Origin: Ipomoea triloba
Taxonomy: Eukaryota > Streptophyta > Magnoliopsida > Solanales > Convolvulaceae
Assembly (NCBI RefSeq): GCF_003576645.1
Contig: NC_044930.1
Location: forward strand, 15,242,806-15,306,805
Direction: 5' to 3'
Length of the DNA: 64,000 bases
Part shown: positions 23,226-34,094 of the stretch, one piece after another
Numbering within the stretch: the first letter of the stretch is position 1
Layout: each line of letters opens with the position of its first letter
The notes under the pieces: generated by a model
Databases searched by the model: none
What the model was told of the DNA's origin: nothing
What the model saw: the letters and a program-made list of their open reading frames with translations, nothing else
Position numbers and translations under genes: made by a program

Positions 23226-23337
23226 GAGATGATGAGAATGATTCGTTTGAATATTTTCTTGATTTCGTGCAGTGATATTTGTTTCCATTGTCTCTGTAAA
23301 ATATTTTGTTTCCTCAATTAGCTTTTCTTCCTTATCA
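23226..23337 (-). repeat. Copia LTR-start fragment at right end
   Basis: 112 bp matching the first part of the copia LTR in reverse orientation; its TGATAAGG terminus at 23337 borders the LARD-like shell. Confidence 0.85.
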
Positions 23338-24531
23338 ATCACCACCTGAGCATCACAAGTTTCCCGACCACGTCGATGCTAGAAAGCTAAAGATACCAGC
23401 AGAAATAGGCGATTTGCCCTGAGTGATCACCATTTAAAGCAATTAACCAAGAGAATCTCAAACAAGGCATCTCACTAAATATGCTCGTGCCTTGAGTCAT
23501 ATGGCGTACAGGTGCAGAAATAGGCGAATCCAGTCTCTAGTGTGTTCCTTGCTGCCATCCTCACCGACCTCCGGGATTGTGCTCTGTTTCGCTCATACCA
23601 TCAGCCTGCGAACACCTTCTCAGCAGTTGAGATCTCATCAGGTCCAAGCAGAGCGGATGGTCTAGTAGTAAGAACGCCATCATGAAAATTGAGTGGTGCC
23701 AAGAATACTATTAATGATCTCCTTTTACATTAGTCTGCCAAGAGAGTTGGGCTCGCAGCACTTCCATTTGTACATTTTCACTGATTGTCATCACCAAGGT
23801 ACAAGCCAACAGCAATACTTGCTGATGCTCAAGAATTCATGTACCGATGTTCATCATTGCGGCCTTTCACCCCATCGTTCGGGCTCCTCCAACCAACAAG
23901 ACATTACGCATTAACCAGCACCTGCTCGGATGCCCGGTACGAACCTCCAAGTCCACATTATAACTCTACTCGACCTTGTACCGATGTAGAGCATTTCCTT
24001 AGTTCCTGAACAAATTGATGAGTCACCTGCGTCTCTTCTGCAATATCAAGTTCAAAGCTTTTTCAAACATAGCATATCGATTTTCATTCCCTGATATCCA
24101 CAACTTCACAAGGGATAATCAGTCGTATTCCCTGAGCGGTCTAAGTCTAGAGTTTCGGCAAGGGAGACGGAAGATAATGAGAGAGCGAACCCCACTCTAA
24201 GTGGCTAGCATCATGTCGTCCGTGAACTCCTGAGCATCAACGATTGTTCCCGACCTATGAGCTAGAGTCTAACCCAACTCTATTTCCCAAGCGGTCTAAG
24301 CTATCCAAACCAGTTACCGAGATTATAGCAGGGACCCTGCATGCTGCGACCTTCTCAGGAATCGTATCTACGAGTCTAGTCATGCAACTCCAAGCTATAC
24401 CGCGTCGATTATATCATCCCGGGACCTTGAATTCTTCGATCACGATAGTTACCCGTCGAAGAGTCCAATCAGTTTGACCGCGGATCGATCGCAGGCCGGG
24501 CGTTGCTGACTAATCCCGTTCCCGGACTCTT
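23338..24531. other. LARD-like shell, non-coding
   Basis: Moderate-GC sequence continuing the shell after the copia insertion. Frames up to 77 codons occur, but none has a recognisable domain. Confidence 0.5.
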
Positions 24532-24770
24532 TTTTTTTTTTTTTTTTTTTTTTTTGAAAATAAACGAGGATGAAATATCATTAACGAATCAAATGTTCAG
24601 AAATACAACCAGGCGGAAAAGAATTAAAAATGCTTGCTTGTATTCTAAACAAGCTGCCTGGGGTCTCTTCAGAATTATTAGATTCTTTTTTAATTCTTAA
24701 ATCAATGTCGCACCATGCAAATTGTATAAGTTCTAAACTTGTACCTAGAAAATGTAATAGTGAAACATAT
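24532..24770 (-). mobile_element. 5'-truncated LINE tail
   Basis: A poly-T run of about 25 (poly-A on minus) is preceded, on minus, by a short frame ending FPPGCISEHLIR and stop codons. This resembles the C-terminus of plant LINE ORF2 and matches the FPPNC ending of the LINE at 9.9 kb. The 5' border is uncertain. Confidence 0.45.
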
Positions 24771-24777
24771 GTATTAA

Positions 24778-25540
24778 GTCCGGTTAGGTCGGTCCATCCA
24801 CCACCGGCATTATAAGTCCGAGATTTAATCTCGGCATAAGTCCTGCAAACTGGGTGGGAGCAAGGTGTCCGCTATGGTCCTCGGATCCATCTTTTGGGCG
24901 TATAGAACTACAGGAGAAAGGTGCCCGTTATTTGTCCGATTATAGGCGTTGGGAGTAAGGTGCCCATTTGCGATCATTAAGATCGATTATGACCGAAGGT
25001 AAAAAAAAAAAAAAAAAAAAACTACGATCTCCGAACCGGTAGAGGAAAATTCCCTCGACCGTGTAAACTCTAATTTAATTTGCTTAGTAAAATGTAATAC
25101 GATCATGTATGCAGGTTAATTGTGTACGAAGCCCGGTTAGGATAATACTGTCGCCATCAGCATCATTAAGCCCGGGAAAAATCTCCACGCCATTCCATTT
25201 AAAGACCAAAGAGATCATTAGATCGAAAGCCTGGAGAACTCTCTCGGCACCATTTCGGCTGAAGGCCGAAGCGATTGTAGGATCGAAAAATTAGATCCGT
25301 AGGACTAGTTTGAGATACTGTGTAAATTGTACCGTGTGTATAGTTGCAAGTAAAAAATATGTACCAAGCCCAGTTAGGTCGGTCCTTCCACCACTGGCAC
25401 GGTAAGTTCGGGATTAAAACCCGCCATAAGCCCTACGAAGTAGGCAGCTCAGCCCGGTTAGGTTGGTATTACCACCACCGGCGTCACAACCCCGATTAGG
25501 TCGGCATTGCCACCATCGACACGATGAGCCTAGGAACATA
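24778..25540. repeat. Diverged repeats of a GGTTAGGTCGG-type module in the LARD-like shell
   Basis: Four imperfect copies (near 24,780, 25,131, 25,370 and 25,451) of CCCGGTTAGGTCGGT followed by CCACCACCGGCA. They are interspersed with a 20-A run at about 25,003. Non-coding. Confidence 0.55.
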
Positions 25541-25673
25541 TTTCGGCATCAAACTCTACAAATCAAAAGACAAGAGCCTCCGGACCTCTACGCTTAGAAG
25601 ATAAAAGACAAAGATCAAAAGATAAAGAGCCTTGAACCTATTTTCTGATCGATAAGATCAGCGCCGATCTCCG

Positions 25674-26140
25674 GATCGAGGTGCCCGACCATGGGCCTAA
25701 TTCTTGATCCCTTGGATCAGTCCAATCTACGATCGAGGTGCCCGACCGAGGGCCTAATTGCTGATCCCTTGGATCAGTCCGATCTACGATCGAGGTGCTT
25801 GCCATAGGCTTAAATTCCTAATCCCCTGGATCCGTTCTAATCGAGGTGCCTGCCATAGGCCTAAATTCCTGATCCCCTGGATCAATTCCAATCGAGGTGC
25901 CAACCATAGGCCTAAATTCCTGATCCCCTAGATCAATTCTGATCGAGGTGCCTGCCATAAGCCTAAATTCCTGATCCCCTAGATCAGTTCCGATCGAGAT
26001 GCCCGCCATGGGCCTAAATTCTTGATCCCCCGGATCAAGATCAGCTCCAATCTCTTGATCGAGGTGCTCGACCATGGGCATAATACTTGTTCTCTGGACC
26101 GTCGCCGATCTCTTGATCTAGGTGCCCACCACGAGCCTTA
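25674..26140. repeat. Tandem array GATCGAGGTGCC, nine units of 51-65 bp
   Basis: Unit starts near 25674, 25731, 25788, 25839, 25890, 25941, 25992, 26057 and 26115. Each has GATCGAGGTGCC, then CCATGGGCCTAAATTC and TGATCCCCTGGATCA. Four consecutive spacings are exactly 51 bp (17 codons), which explains the 87-codon repetitive open frame on minus; that frame is not evidence of a gene. Confidence 0.85.
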
Positions 26141-26445
26141 TGTTTGATCACTTGATCACATTAAAAATCCGATCGCTTGATCGGTAGCATTCAATCCCTC
26201 TAATCTTGTTAGAGGTTCGACCCCTTGATCGTTAAGTTTAAACCTCGTGAATCCCCATAGTCCTATAATGATTAAAACTCGTTATTCTCTAAAGTCCTAC
26301 AAGTTAAGCAAATCAACCATCGATGCTATAAGAATTGTTCGATGTATCGAGATCGTGAACTCGATCGAGTTATTTCCCGATCACTATTAAGAGTGAAAAC
26401 GAACTTGGGAGGCCATTGTATCTATTCCCTTAGGCTGGCAATTCT

Positions 26446-27746
26446 TGTTAGGAACCCCGAGTTATTGATTTTGATGATACCAAAGACCAGAGGAGATCCC
26501 CCCAAACTTTTTATGTTTTTTGTTTTCCAGTAGGACGAATCCTTGCCAAGAATTCTTTTGGACGAGTCCATACAGATCAAGAGTAACTTTCAGTCAAAGA
26601 TTTAGAATGCTCTCAAGACTGAAGGCTTCAGGTTGAAGCCTAAAAGACCGAAGACTTGAAGACTTGAAGATATGAAGACTGAAAATGCACAAGGCCGAAT
26701 AATGGAATGGCCGAACTCTTGAAGACCAAATAATCAAGATGATTAATTCGAGGAGATGATGAGAGAATGATAAGGTCAATCATTCTCACGAGTACCCAAG
26801 GCACAAGGACTCTAAAGACATTCTCTGAAATTTTGTCTTGTCCATGGCCTTGAGGTTGGGTATGATTAGAATGTCAAACGGGTCCTAGGTTGTGATCCCA
26901 ATGAGCATTAAATGATTTGTCCTTTTGTGTAAGACAAAAGACAAATTGTCTCTACACTAAAGTAGACAAACGGCTAGAAAGTACTAACATTCACAAATGA
27001 TCACATTTTACCTAACGGATATTACACACTGGTCAAAGGTTTTGAATTTTGGTTTCCCTCCAACGGAATCAAAATTCATGCCTATAAATACCCAAGCTCT
27101 TTTCATTTGGAGTTGTTGGTTGACATATGCAAAAAGCAATTACAAGCCCAAAAACAATATGCAAAATATTCAAACGCTAAAACTCTCATTCTAGTTTTCA
27201 AATGAAGATCTTGTGCATTTTAAGCATTGAATCAAGAAGCTCAAGACAAGATTTCCACGTTGGAGAAACTCTTCAACCATTTCAACCAATCTCTACTTAT
27301 GAGGAGTAGAAAGAGGCGGATTAAACTTTGAAAGAGTTGAAAAACCTATTAAAGCATGGCTGCCGGGCATGGTGATCAAAGGAGCGCGTTTTAGAAAGGA
27401 CATTGTACTATCAAAGAGATAATAGTGCAATCCTTCACAAGTTGTGAAGAAGAATGGAGTAGGCTTCGTTTACAGCCGAACCACTATAAAAATCTCTCTC
27501 TCTCTCTCTCTCTTTATTTACGCACTGCATTGCATACTCACAACCAAACCTAACTTTTCATAATCACAAAATCGTGCAAAGTGATATTAAAATCTTATTA
27601 AGCTTTATCTTTCTGCTGTGTTTATCTTTGGTGAAGTTCAACCTTCTTAAGGGTTCAATTCGTTGTTGAAAAAGTTTTCAAAATCCTTGTGAGTCTATTC
27701 AACCCCCCCCCCTTCTAGACTCACATCTTATCAACCGGGACCAACA
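26446..27746 (+). mobile_element. Solo copia-type LTR
   Basis: 1301 bp, TGTTAGGAACC...GGGACCAACA, flanked by the perfect duplication ATTCT (26441-26445 and 27747-27751). The TTTTGATGATACC phrase near its start and the C10 tract with CTTCTAGACTC near its end are typical of plant copia LTRs. No internal region remains, so it arose by LTR-LTR recombination. A related LTR start is at 50,089. Confidence 0.9.
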
Positions 27747-27751
27747 ATTCT

Positions 27752-28733
27752 CGCAACATAGGGAATGGGGGGCTACTAGTAGGATTATAGGGCAACTCCC
27801 TTGTCCTACAGAGCTCACTTAAGCAATTCCCGACCGTAATGCGCTTCCCGAGCAAAGTGACCTCGGTGGCTATAGCGCACCATAGCATACTTCGCGAGCA
27901 TATTGACTTCAGAGGTCCCGTTAGACTTTCGGGTCTCCCAGCGCCCCCCCACTTGAGACTCTCGGTTCGTAAACCGAGCATAAAATGGAAAAAAAATTCC
28001 CCGTTCAAATAACTTCGGGTTCCAAAACCCCGTCATAATGATTAGCGTGGTAATCAGAACCAACCAAGCGCGATTAGTTAAGAGCGATCTTGTAGCCTGG
28101 TAATCTAGATCTAGGTTTGGCCGAGCTTAAACCAACTATGACCAGTTAGCGCATGTAAAGGGCATTGGGAAAAGCGTTCCCACCGATGATCGATAAGATC
28201 AATAGAGGTCTTTGGACCGCGATTAAATCCAATCCCTTGATTGGTAAGACTTGATCGCTAGATCTCATTAAAAAATCAATCTTCCGATTGGTAAAATCAA
28301 ATTTCTAAATCGTGATTAGGTTCGACCTCTCGACCATCTAGTCACCAGGTTGGTGAAGCTTGACCGCTCAATCATATCGCAACTCTGAACCCTAGATCGG
28401 TAGAGTTTGGAGACCCTCGTAGTTCAATAGACTGTGCTTTGGGATGTGCTCTTTTTTCCTTAGCTAAGATTTTCTCCCGCTGGGTTTTTTCTTAGCCTAA
28501 GGTTTTTTATGAGGCAATCAGCGTAAGTCGCGGACTATATGGTCAATTTTTCCAGGTCAAACTTCTCCTTATTGACGCTTAAGGTTATGCTATTTTTTCC
28601 TTAGGCTAGGATTTTTTTCCATTAGGTTTTTCATAGCCCAAGGTTTTTAACGAGGCAACTGGCGTAAGCCACGGACCGTAAGATCAATCTCTAGCCCAAA
28701 CCCTTCCTCATCGGCTCGACGTTAGGGCACGAA
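27752..28733. other. LARD-like 3' shell
   Basis: Non-coding. A module of about 120 bp with CCTTAGCTAAGATTTT, GGGTTTTT and CGAGGCAACTGGCG occurs twice (near 28,450 and 28,590). Such TTTTTCCC-GGGTTTTT-AACGAGGC modules are common just upstream of the polypurine tract in plant LARD and Tat-type elements. Confidence 0.55.
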
Positions 28734-28746
28734 CTGGGGGGCTACT

Positions 28747-29055
28747 TGATAGGGAATATACCCCGAGTATACCGCCCTACTAATAATTATGTATGTCCAG
28801 CGTCTTATACGGGTATTAGTTCTGTATAAAGGACTTGAGTCCTTCATGGTATGGGGTTTTTTTTTTTTTCCTTCTCTCCCTCTCTCTAGAAGTATCCTAG
28901 AAGCAGTAATGCTCTATCTTCTCTCTAAGTTATACAAGAACCCTCAATAAGAAAGAGGAATTGAGAGCTAATCTATTGATCTACTCTATGTTTTACACAT
29001 AATTTCTATACGCCTTCTATACATACAAAGTACACGGAAGTAATTAACACTATCA
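28747..29055 (+). repeat. 3' LTR of LARD-like element
   Basis: 309 bp, TGATAGGG...CACTATCA, preceded by the purine tract at 28,734-28,743. Confidence 0.85.
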
Positions 29056-29298
29056 TATAGTATTGAAACAATCTATATAATATATAAAAACAACACCCTC
29101 CTCCCAAATTTTCCCGCTCAAATATATTAGTTATAATTGGTAGCAAACAAATAGCTAGAATTGTATGGAATTCTATTAATTATAATTGAATTCCATATAT
29201 ATTATATTCCAATACCTATTTGTTTACAATTCCATTTATTTATTACCAATTACCAATTATTACCAAAAGATATGTTATTATTACGTTAATGGTGAAAA

Positions 29299-29514
29299 CA
29301 TATGAATAGACTTCATTATATTATATTACATACATATTTGAATATCATATATATTATATTCCAACAACTATTTATTTATAGTTCCATTTATTTATTACCA
29401 ATTACCAATTAATAATTGGTAATGGAACTATAAATAAATAGTTATTGGAATATAATATATATGGAACTCAAATATGTCTGTAATATAATATAATAGAGGT
29501 TTTCCATTCATATA
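29299..29514. mobile_element. AT-rich palindromic MITE-like element
   Basis: Two arms of about 100 bp are near-perfect inverted copies (ATTCCAACAACTATTTAT against ATAAATAGTTATTGGAAT), meeting at the AATTAATAATT centre near 29,410. A further direct copy of the left arm lies at about 29,190-29,275. No target duplication was resolved. Confidence 0.55.
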
Positions 29515-30976
29515 TAATAGCTCTGCCTGTCTCTTTATGGCTATAAATACAAGAAGAAACCCAGTCAACCACCACCACCAATTTTCATCTCTCTGAGTCT
29601 TGTTGTTTTTCGTTTGTGAAATTGTTTTGGTTATATTCATTGCAGGTTCTTATATTTTGCAATCACAAGCGCTGGGGTTAATTGTTAGTAGCTTCAATTG
29701 CTGAAATGTAAGCTAATTTGTCAAATAACTACTATTTTTATTCTAAGTATTAACTATTCTTTTTTAATTGATTTTTTTAACTATTCTTTTATATTTGAAA
29801 TCTTATATTTCCAGCTCTCTTGATCCTTTAATTACAAATGCAGATATTTGGAGCCTAATAAGAAATGTGATGCAATGGATAGTGGATCTGTTAAGAGATG
29901 TGAAAGTTGAGAAGCAATTAATAAAATATTTTCCTGTTGAAAATCCTAGACATTTATGTTTTTGGGCATTAAAGATTTCAAATTTTAAATTTGTGTGATT
30001 TTTTTAAATCTTAACATTTCATGATTTTACAATACTTTTTATATGTAATTGTTTTATTCGTTTATTCAAACCATGTTCATAGGTGAAATTATAGTTCAAA
30101 AAAAAAAAGAATATTAAAAAAATAATTTATTGAAAATTAAACGGCACGGAATTTAGGCCATTTGAAAAAGTAAATTAATATTAATATTTGATTGAAAATT
30201 GAACGAAAAAGGAAATGAATTTATTTCGACAATTAAATTATTGTAATTATATTAATCTTATTAATATTTACGAAGGAAAAAGAAAATGAATATATTATTA
30301 ATATTTCATTAGAAATATAAATGGGAATTATATTTTTATAATTATATTACTTATTATTATATGGAAATGAATATTAAAATCTTTTTATGAATGAAAAAGG
30401 AAATAAATATTACACACGAGAATCTGTTATTAATATTATGTTACTAATGTTACTAATTGGCACAGGAATCAGGCCAAATGAAAAAGGAGATTAATAATAA
30501 AAATTCACTATAAATATAACATAACTTTCCCTATGCAAAAATTAGTAACCACCAAATGAATATATTAATATTTCACTGGAAATATAATAAAAAATTATAT
30601 TATAATTATATTAATTATTTAGAAGGAAACACAAAATGAATTTATTAATATTTCACTGAAAATATATTCGACAATTATATTTTTATAATTATATTACGTT
30701 TTAATCATATGGAAATTAATATTAAATTTTTATGAACGAAAAGAAAATGAATATTACACGGGAATCTGTTATTAATATTTTCTTACTAATTGGCAAGGAA
30801 TCGGACCAATTAATTGGCAATTATTAGGAAAAAGGAATGGAAAACAATATTAATTCTTTTGATGAAGGAAAAAGGAAATGAATATACTCAAAAGAAAATG
30901 GAATATTATAAAAAAATGAAATGAATATATTAATATTCCACTGAAAATATAACACAACTTTTCCCCACCAAAGAAA
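29515..30976. other. Very AT-rich spacer with a degenerate repeat
   Basis: From about 30,120 to 31,420 the phrases AAATGAATATATTAATATTTCACTGGAAATATAA and AAATTAGTAACCACC-type words recur in diverged form (quoted loosely from several copies). No gene recognised. Confidence 0.5.
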
Positions 30977-31150
30977 TTTTTTTTTGAATACAACTGACCC
31001 TATTACATTGTAGTATCTGTTCATACATACTTTCTCAACCTATTGAAGCACAAAGAGTCAATTTCGATATCTCCTCCACTGAGGCTCGAACTCATGACCT
31101 TTCATATGAGGGAGGCCACTACATGCCATTTGAACACAAGGTGCTTGGCA
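30977..31150 (-). mobile_element. tRNA-derived SINE, copy 2 (most complete)
   Basis: On minus: head CACCTTGTGTTCAAATGGC, A-box-like TTCAAATGGCATGTAG, B-box GAGTTCGAGCC, body GACTCTTTGTGCTTCAATAGG, and tail GTAATAGGGTCAG plus an A run. Same family as the 3.1- and 41-kb copies. Confidence 0.7.
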
Positions 31151-31837
31151 AAAAAAGGAAGTGAATATATTCAAAAGGAAATGAAATATTAGGAAAAACG
31201 AAATGAACATATTAATATTTCACTGGAAATATAACACATCTTTCCCTACGAACAAATTAGTAACCACCAATTGAAATATTAGGAAAAAATTATGAAGGAA
31301 AAAATAATGGAAATGAATATTAATTTTTTTATGAAGGAAAATGGAAACGAATATATTTATAAGGAAATGAAATATTAGGAAAAACGAAATGAATATATTA
31401 ATATTTCATTAGAAGGTTTGGCAATCATCTCACCAACTTTAGATGCCGTTGATCAAATTAATTAGTACACGTGTGACATGAACACTGCAGAAGGTCGAAC
31501 ATATTTAATATATAATAATAATAATAATTTTTGTATATACGAATTGATATTCATGTTAACGAAAAATAATTAATTAAGTGTAATTGACTAATAATAATTG
31601 CTTAATAATTATTATGGTAATTAAGCTAAGTATTGGTCGTTGAATTTATTTTTAAACTCCGTAATAATTAAAATTAAATTATTTTTCATTTTTCCATATT
31701 TATTTTTGTAATAATATAATTACTTAAGTTATATTAAATATCGATCTTTTTAAGATAATTGTAAACAAACAAGTGATATATTATTCAATTAATTGAATGA
31801 CACTCTTGCACTAATCTTATAATCAAATAATTGTACA
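31151..31837. other. AT-rich spacer flanking the Helitron end
   Basis: No gene or transposon end recognised; continues the degenerate AT-rich repeat to about 31,420. Confidence 0.5.
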
Positions 31838-32249
31838 CTAGTATTTACACCCATGCGATGCACGGAATGAGTTTGTTATAATATATTAAGAATATTTGAA
31901 TGGATATACAATTATTTAAATTATTACATCAAATATTATATAGTGCAAGTGAAGATATGAGTTGGGTCATTTATGTTTGTTGATGTTACCATTGCTTGAA
32001 TTCGAGTAAATAAATGCTCAAATTAATAGCTAATGTGTAGATGTAGGCATGCGGTGTTGTAACTTTAGAGATTTTATATATCATTGTTAGGAATTTTTAG
32101 AAATTGGCCCAATGTGCTCGTTCTCTGGCAACTTAGTTATAGTAATGAGTTGCTATCCTAATTCATTTGTATAGATGATATATTTTTTTGTCTAGATATA
32201 TAGCAACTTTATCATTTTGAAAAAAAAAACATAATATCATTGATTATAT

Positions 32250-33943
32250 TTACACATTATTGAAAACCTCTTTGTAGACGACATTGGAAGTCGCAACACA
32301 ATCTTGTCCATCCTCGTCTACCGCTAACACCTTCGGGCCATTAGGATGACTGACTCGGGAGAAAGAGACATACAATTGATTGTGACTAAAGACCGGTTTT
32401 TTTAGCAATAACCCAACGTGAGTTAGTGTTTGGCATTGGCTTTTGTTTATAGTCATGGCATATGCAAGCATCAACGGGAATTGTTTACGCTGGAACTTGA
32501 AGGGCAATGTCGTATCAGAAGGACTAAGAGACATTCGGGGGATAAGAACTTTGGTCCGTTCATGTGTCCCATTAACTATTCTTGCTTCGACAATGTGATC
32601 TGCCAATCTTGTGATAATGAGCCGCGTTCCGTTACAAAGACCAAGAGAGTGGTCTATGTTCCGCAATAACATAACAGGTGCACCGACCTTTAATGTCAAT
32701 GAATAATTAGGAAGACCCGACAATCTCAAACTATTTAAGAATTCAGGAGTGTGCACTTCTGATAGATTTTCACCGCCTGATTCTGCCTTACACAAAGAGT
32801 CACAACTTAAATATGTTTGTCCTTCTGCAGTATTCATGTCGCACATGTACTGATTAATTTGATAAACGACATCTAAAGTCGGCGAGAGAATCGCTCAGCC
32901 TTCTAGCTGCGACTCATCAAGCATGCCATATCTCGAGCTTGGGAATGTGCTCTCAACTATAGTTGCTATGGGATCGTGTCCACACTTCAACAAAAACCTT
33001 GCCGGAATATCGATATCAGATGAACCATTGTTTACCACCCCTGCAATCCCATCTCCGATGTCTGCAATCCATTTTGAAAACCAATCAACTGTATATCTGC
33101 AATCCATTTTGAAAACCAATCAACTGTATGTCTATCTTCCTCTGAAGCTAAGGTCCATAGTCTCAAGTTCTTGGTCAGCCTTAATACCTTGCAATTTGTC
33201 CACAGGTATGAAGAATTAATAGTTGCTCCGACAACTTCTGGTCTTGTTGCTTTCGGAATAACAGGTAGGATCTGTCTAAAATCGCCGCCCAAAACTACTG
33301 TCTTTCCACTAAAAGTCTTTTCAGCACTACCCGGTATGGCGAACCTCAATATGTCCCTCATGGTTTTGTCAAAAGCCTCAAAACAGTATTTGTGCGTCAT
33401 CGGTGTTTCATCCCATATTATCAATTTGCTCCTTATTATAAGCTCAGCAAGGTCACTACCTTGCAATATATTGCACGTGGAATCTTCATTCAAAGAAAGT
33501 GGTATAGCAAATCTGGAATGCGCTGTTCTGCCTCCCGGCAACAACAAAGATGTTATTCCACTGGAAACAACATTTAGAACAATATCACCGCGGCTCCTTA
33601 TCTTTGATGATAACGTTCTCCACACGAACGTCTTGCCTGTTCCTCCGTAACCATACACAAAGAATAATCCACCTCCATTTGAATCAATATCATTCATCAC
33701 AGAGTCGTAAACATTCTTTTGTTCATCGGTCAATTATGTTACCAATGTCTCAGGCTCCGTCTTCAAAGATTCCTTGTCATACGCCAACTCTTCGGCTATC
33801 AACATGTTTTCACTCAAACCCATGCTACTTTCGTCTGGAATTGGCATTTCCGAAATGTCTTTCAAGCTTTTTCCCCACGAAGATAGCAAATTCTCCAACT
33901 CCATCAGAGCAAGCTGTTTTTTATCTGAATCCGATAACATCAA
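32250..33943 (-). pseudogene. Helitron PIF1-like helicase, main exon, frameshifted
   Basis: Superfamily-1 helicase of Helitron transposases, which unwinds DNA during rolling-circle transposition. From the 5' side: MELENLLSSWGKSLKD; a stop before LTDEQKNVYDSV; Walker A GYGGTGKTF; VVSSGITSLLLPGGRTAHSRF; Walker B with IIWDETPM; GGDFRQILPVIP; then after the break LKVGAPVMLLRNID, GLCNGTRLI, and the C-terminal MTINKSQCQTL and LYVSFSRV. Breaks: TAA at about 33,735, and a 35-bp tandem duplication (33,061-33,130) that shifts the frame within WFSKWIADI. The stretch between the two large frames is also degraded around 32,850-32,900. Confidence 0.9.
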
Positions 33944-34094
33944 CTTTTAAAAGGCAAAAAAATAAAAGAAACAAAAAAAAATAACAAATTAGTTTATTTA
34001 TAAATAATGAAAAGCAAATAACAAAGTCGAATAAATAGATTGGAGCTCGATATACCTGGATTTTGCAAGACACGTCGACGTTGAACCTGTGCAT

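Larger units (their letters stand above)
17026..23337 (-). mobile_element. Rearranged Ty1/copia element with inverted 5' half
   Basis: The 3' half (integrase C-part, RT, RNase H, 3' LTR fragment) lies on the minus strand (19765 to 17026). The 5' half (complete LTR, PBS, gag, protease, integrase N-part) lies on the plus strand (19766 to 23225). A further 112-bp LTR-start fragment on minus (23337-23226) closes the right end. Each LTR copy begins TGATAAGG. The plus-strand LTR terminus at 19766 abuts integrase codons directly, and the two integrase halves abut in the protein with only about 15 residues missing. This looks like one element that inverted on itself, not two random insertions. No target duplication was found because the left end is truncated. 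Confidence 0.8.
9941..29055 (+). mobile_element. LARD-like non-coding LTR retrotransposon, 19.1 kb with nested insertions
   Basis: Two direct LTRs, 9941-10245 and 28747-29055, both starting TGATAGGGAATATACCC and ending CACTATCA, with about 18 differences by eye. Flanks TGTAG (9936-9940) and TATAG (29056-29060) form a target duplication with one mismatch. A primer-binding-like TGGCGCCATCTGTGGG follows the 5' LTR and a purine tract CTGGGGGGCT precedes the 3' LTR. Removing nested elements leaves about 6.2 kb of shell with no gag or pol frames, which fits a large retrotransposon derivative mobilised in trans. LTR divergence is higher than in the chromovirus inside it, consistent with it being older. 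Confidence 0.85.

Noticed and set aside
25818..26081. Minus-strand 87-codon frame of repeated DQEFRPMAGTSI units
   Set aside because: Simple translation of a tandem array whose 51-bp spacing is divisible by three; no sign of a gene.
25674..26140. Possible CRISPR-like array
   Set aside because: Plant nuclear context, units diverge throughout and there are no unique spacers; it is an ordinary minisatellite.
30977..31150. tRNA gene
   Set aside because: A- and B-box-like motifs are present, but there is no cloverleaf, and the body and A-rich tail identify a SINE.
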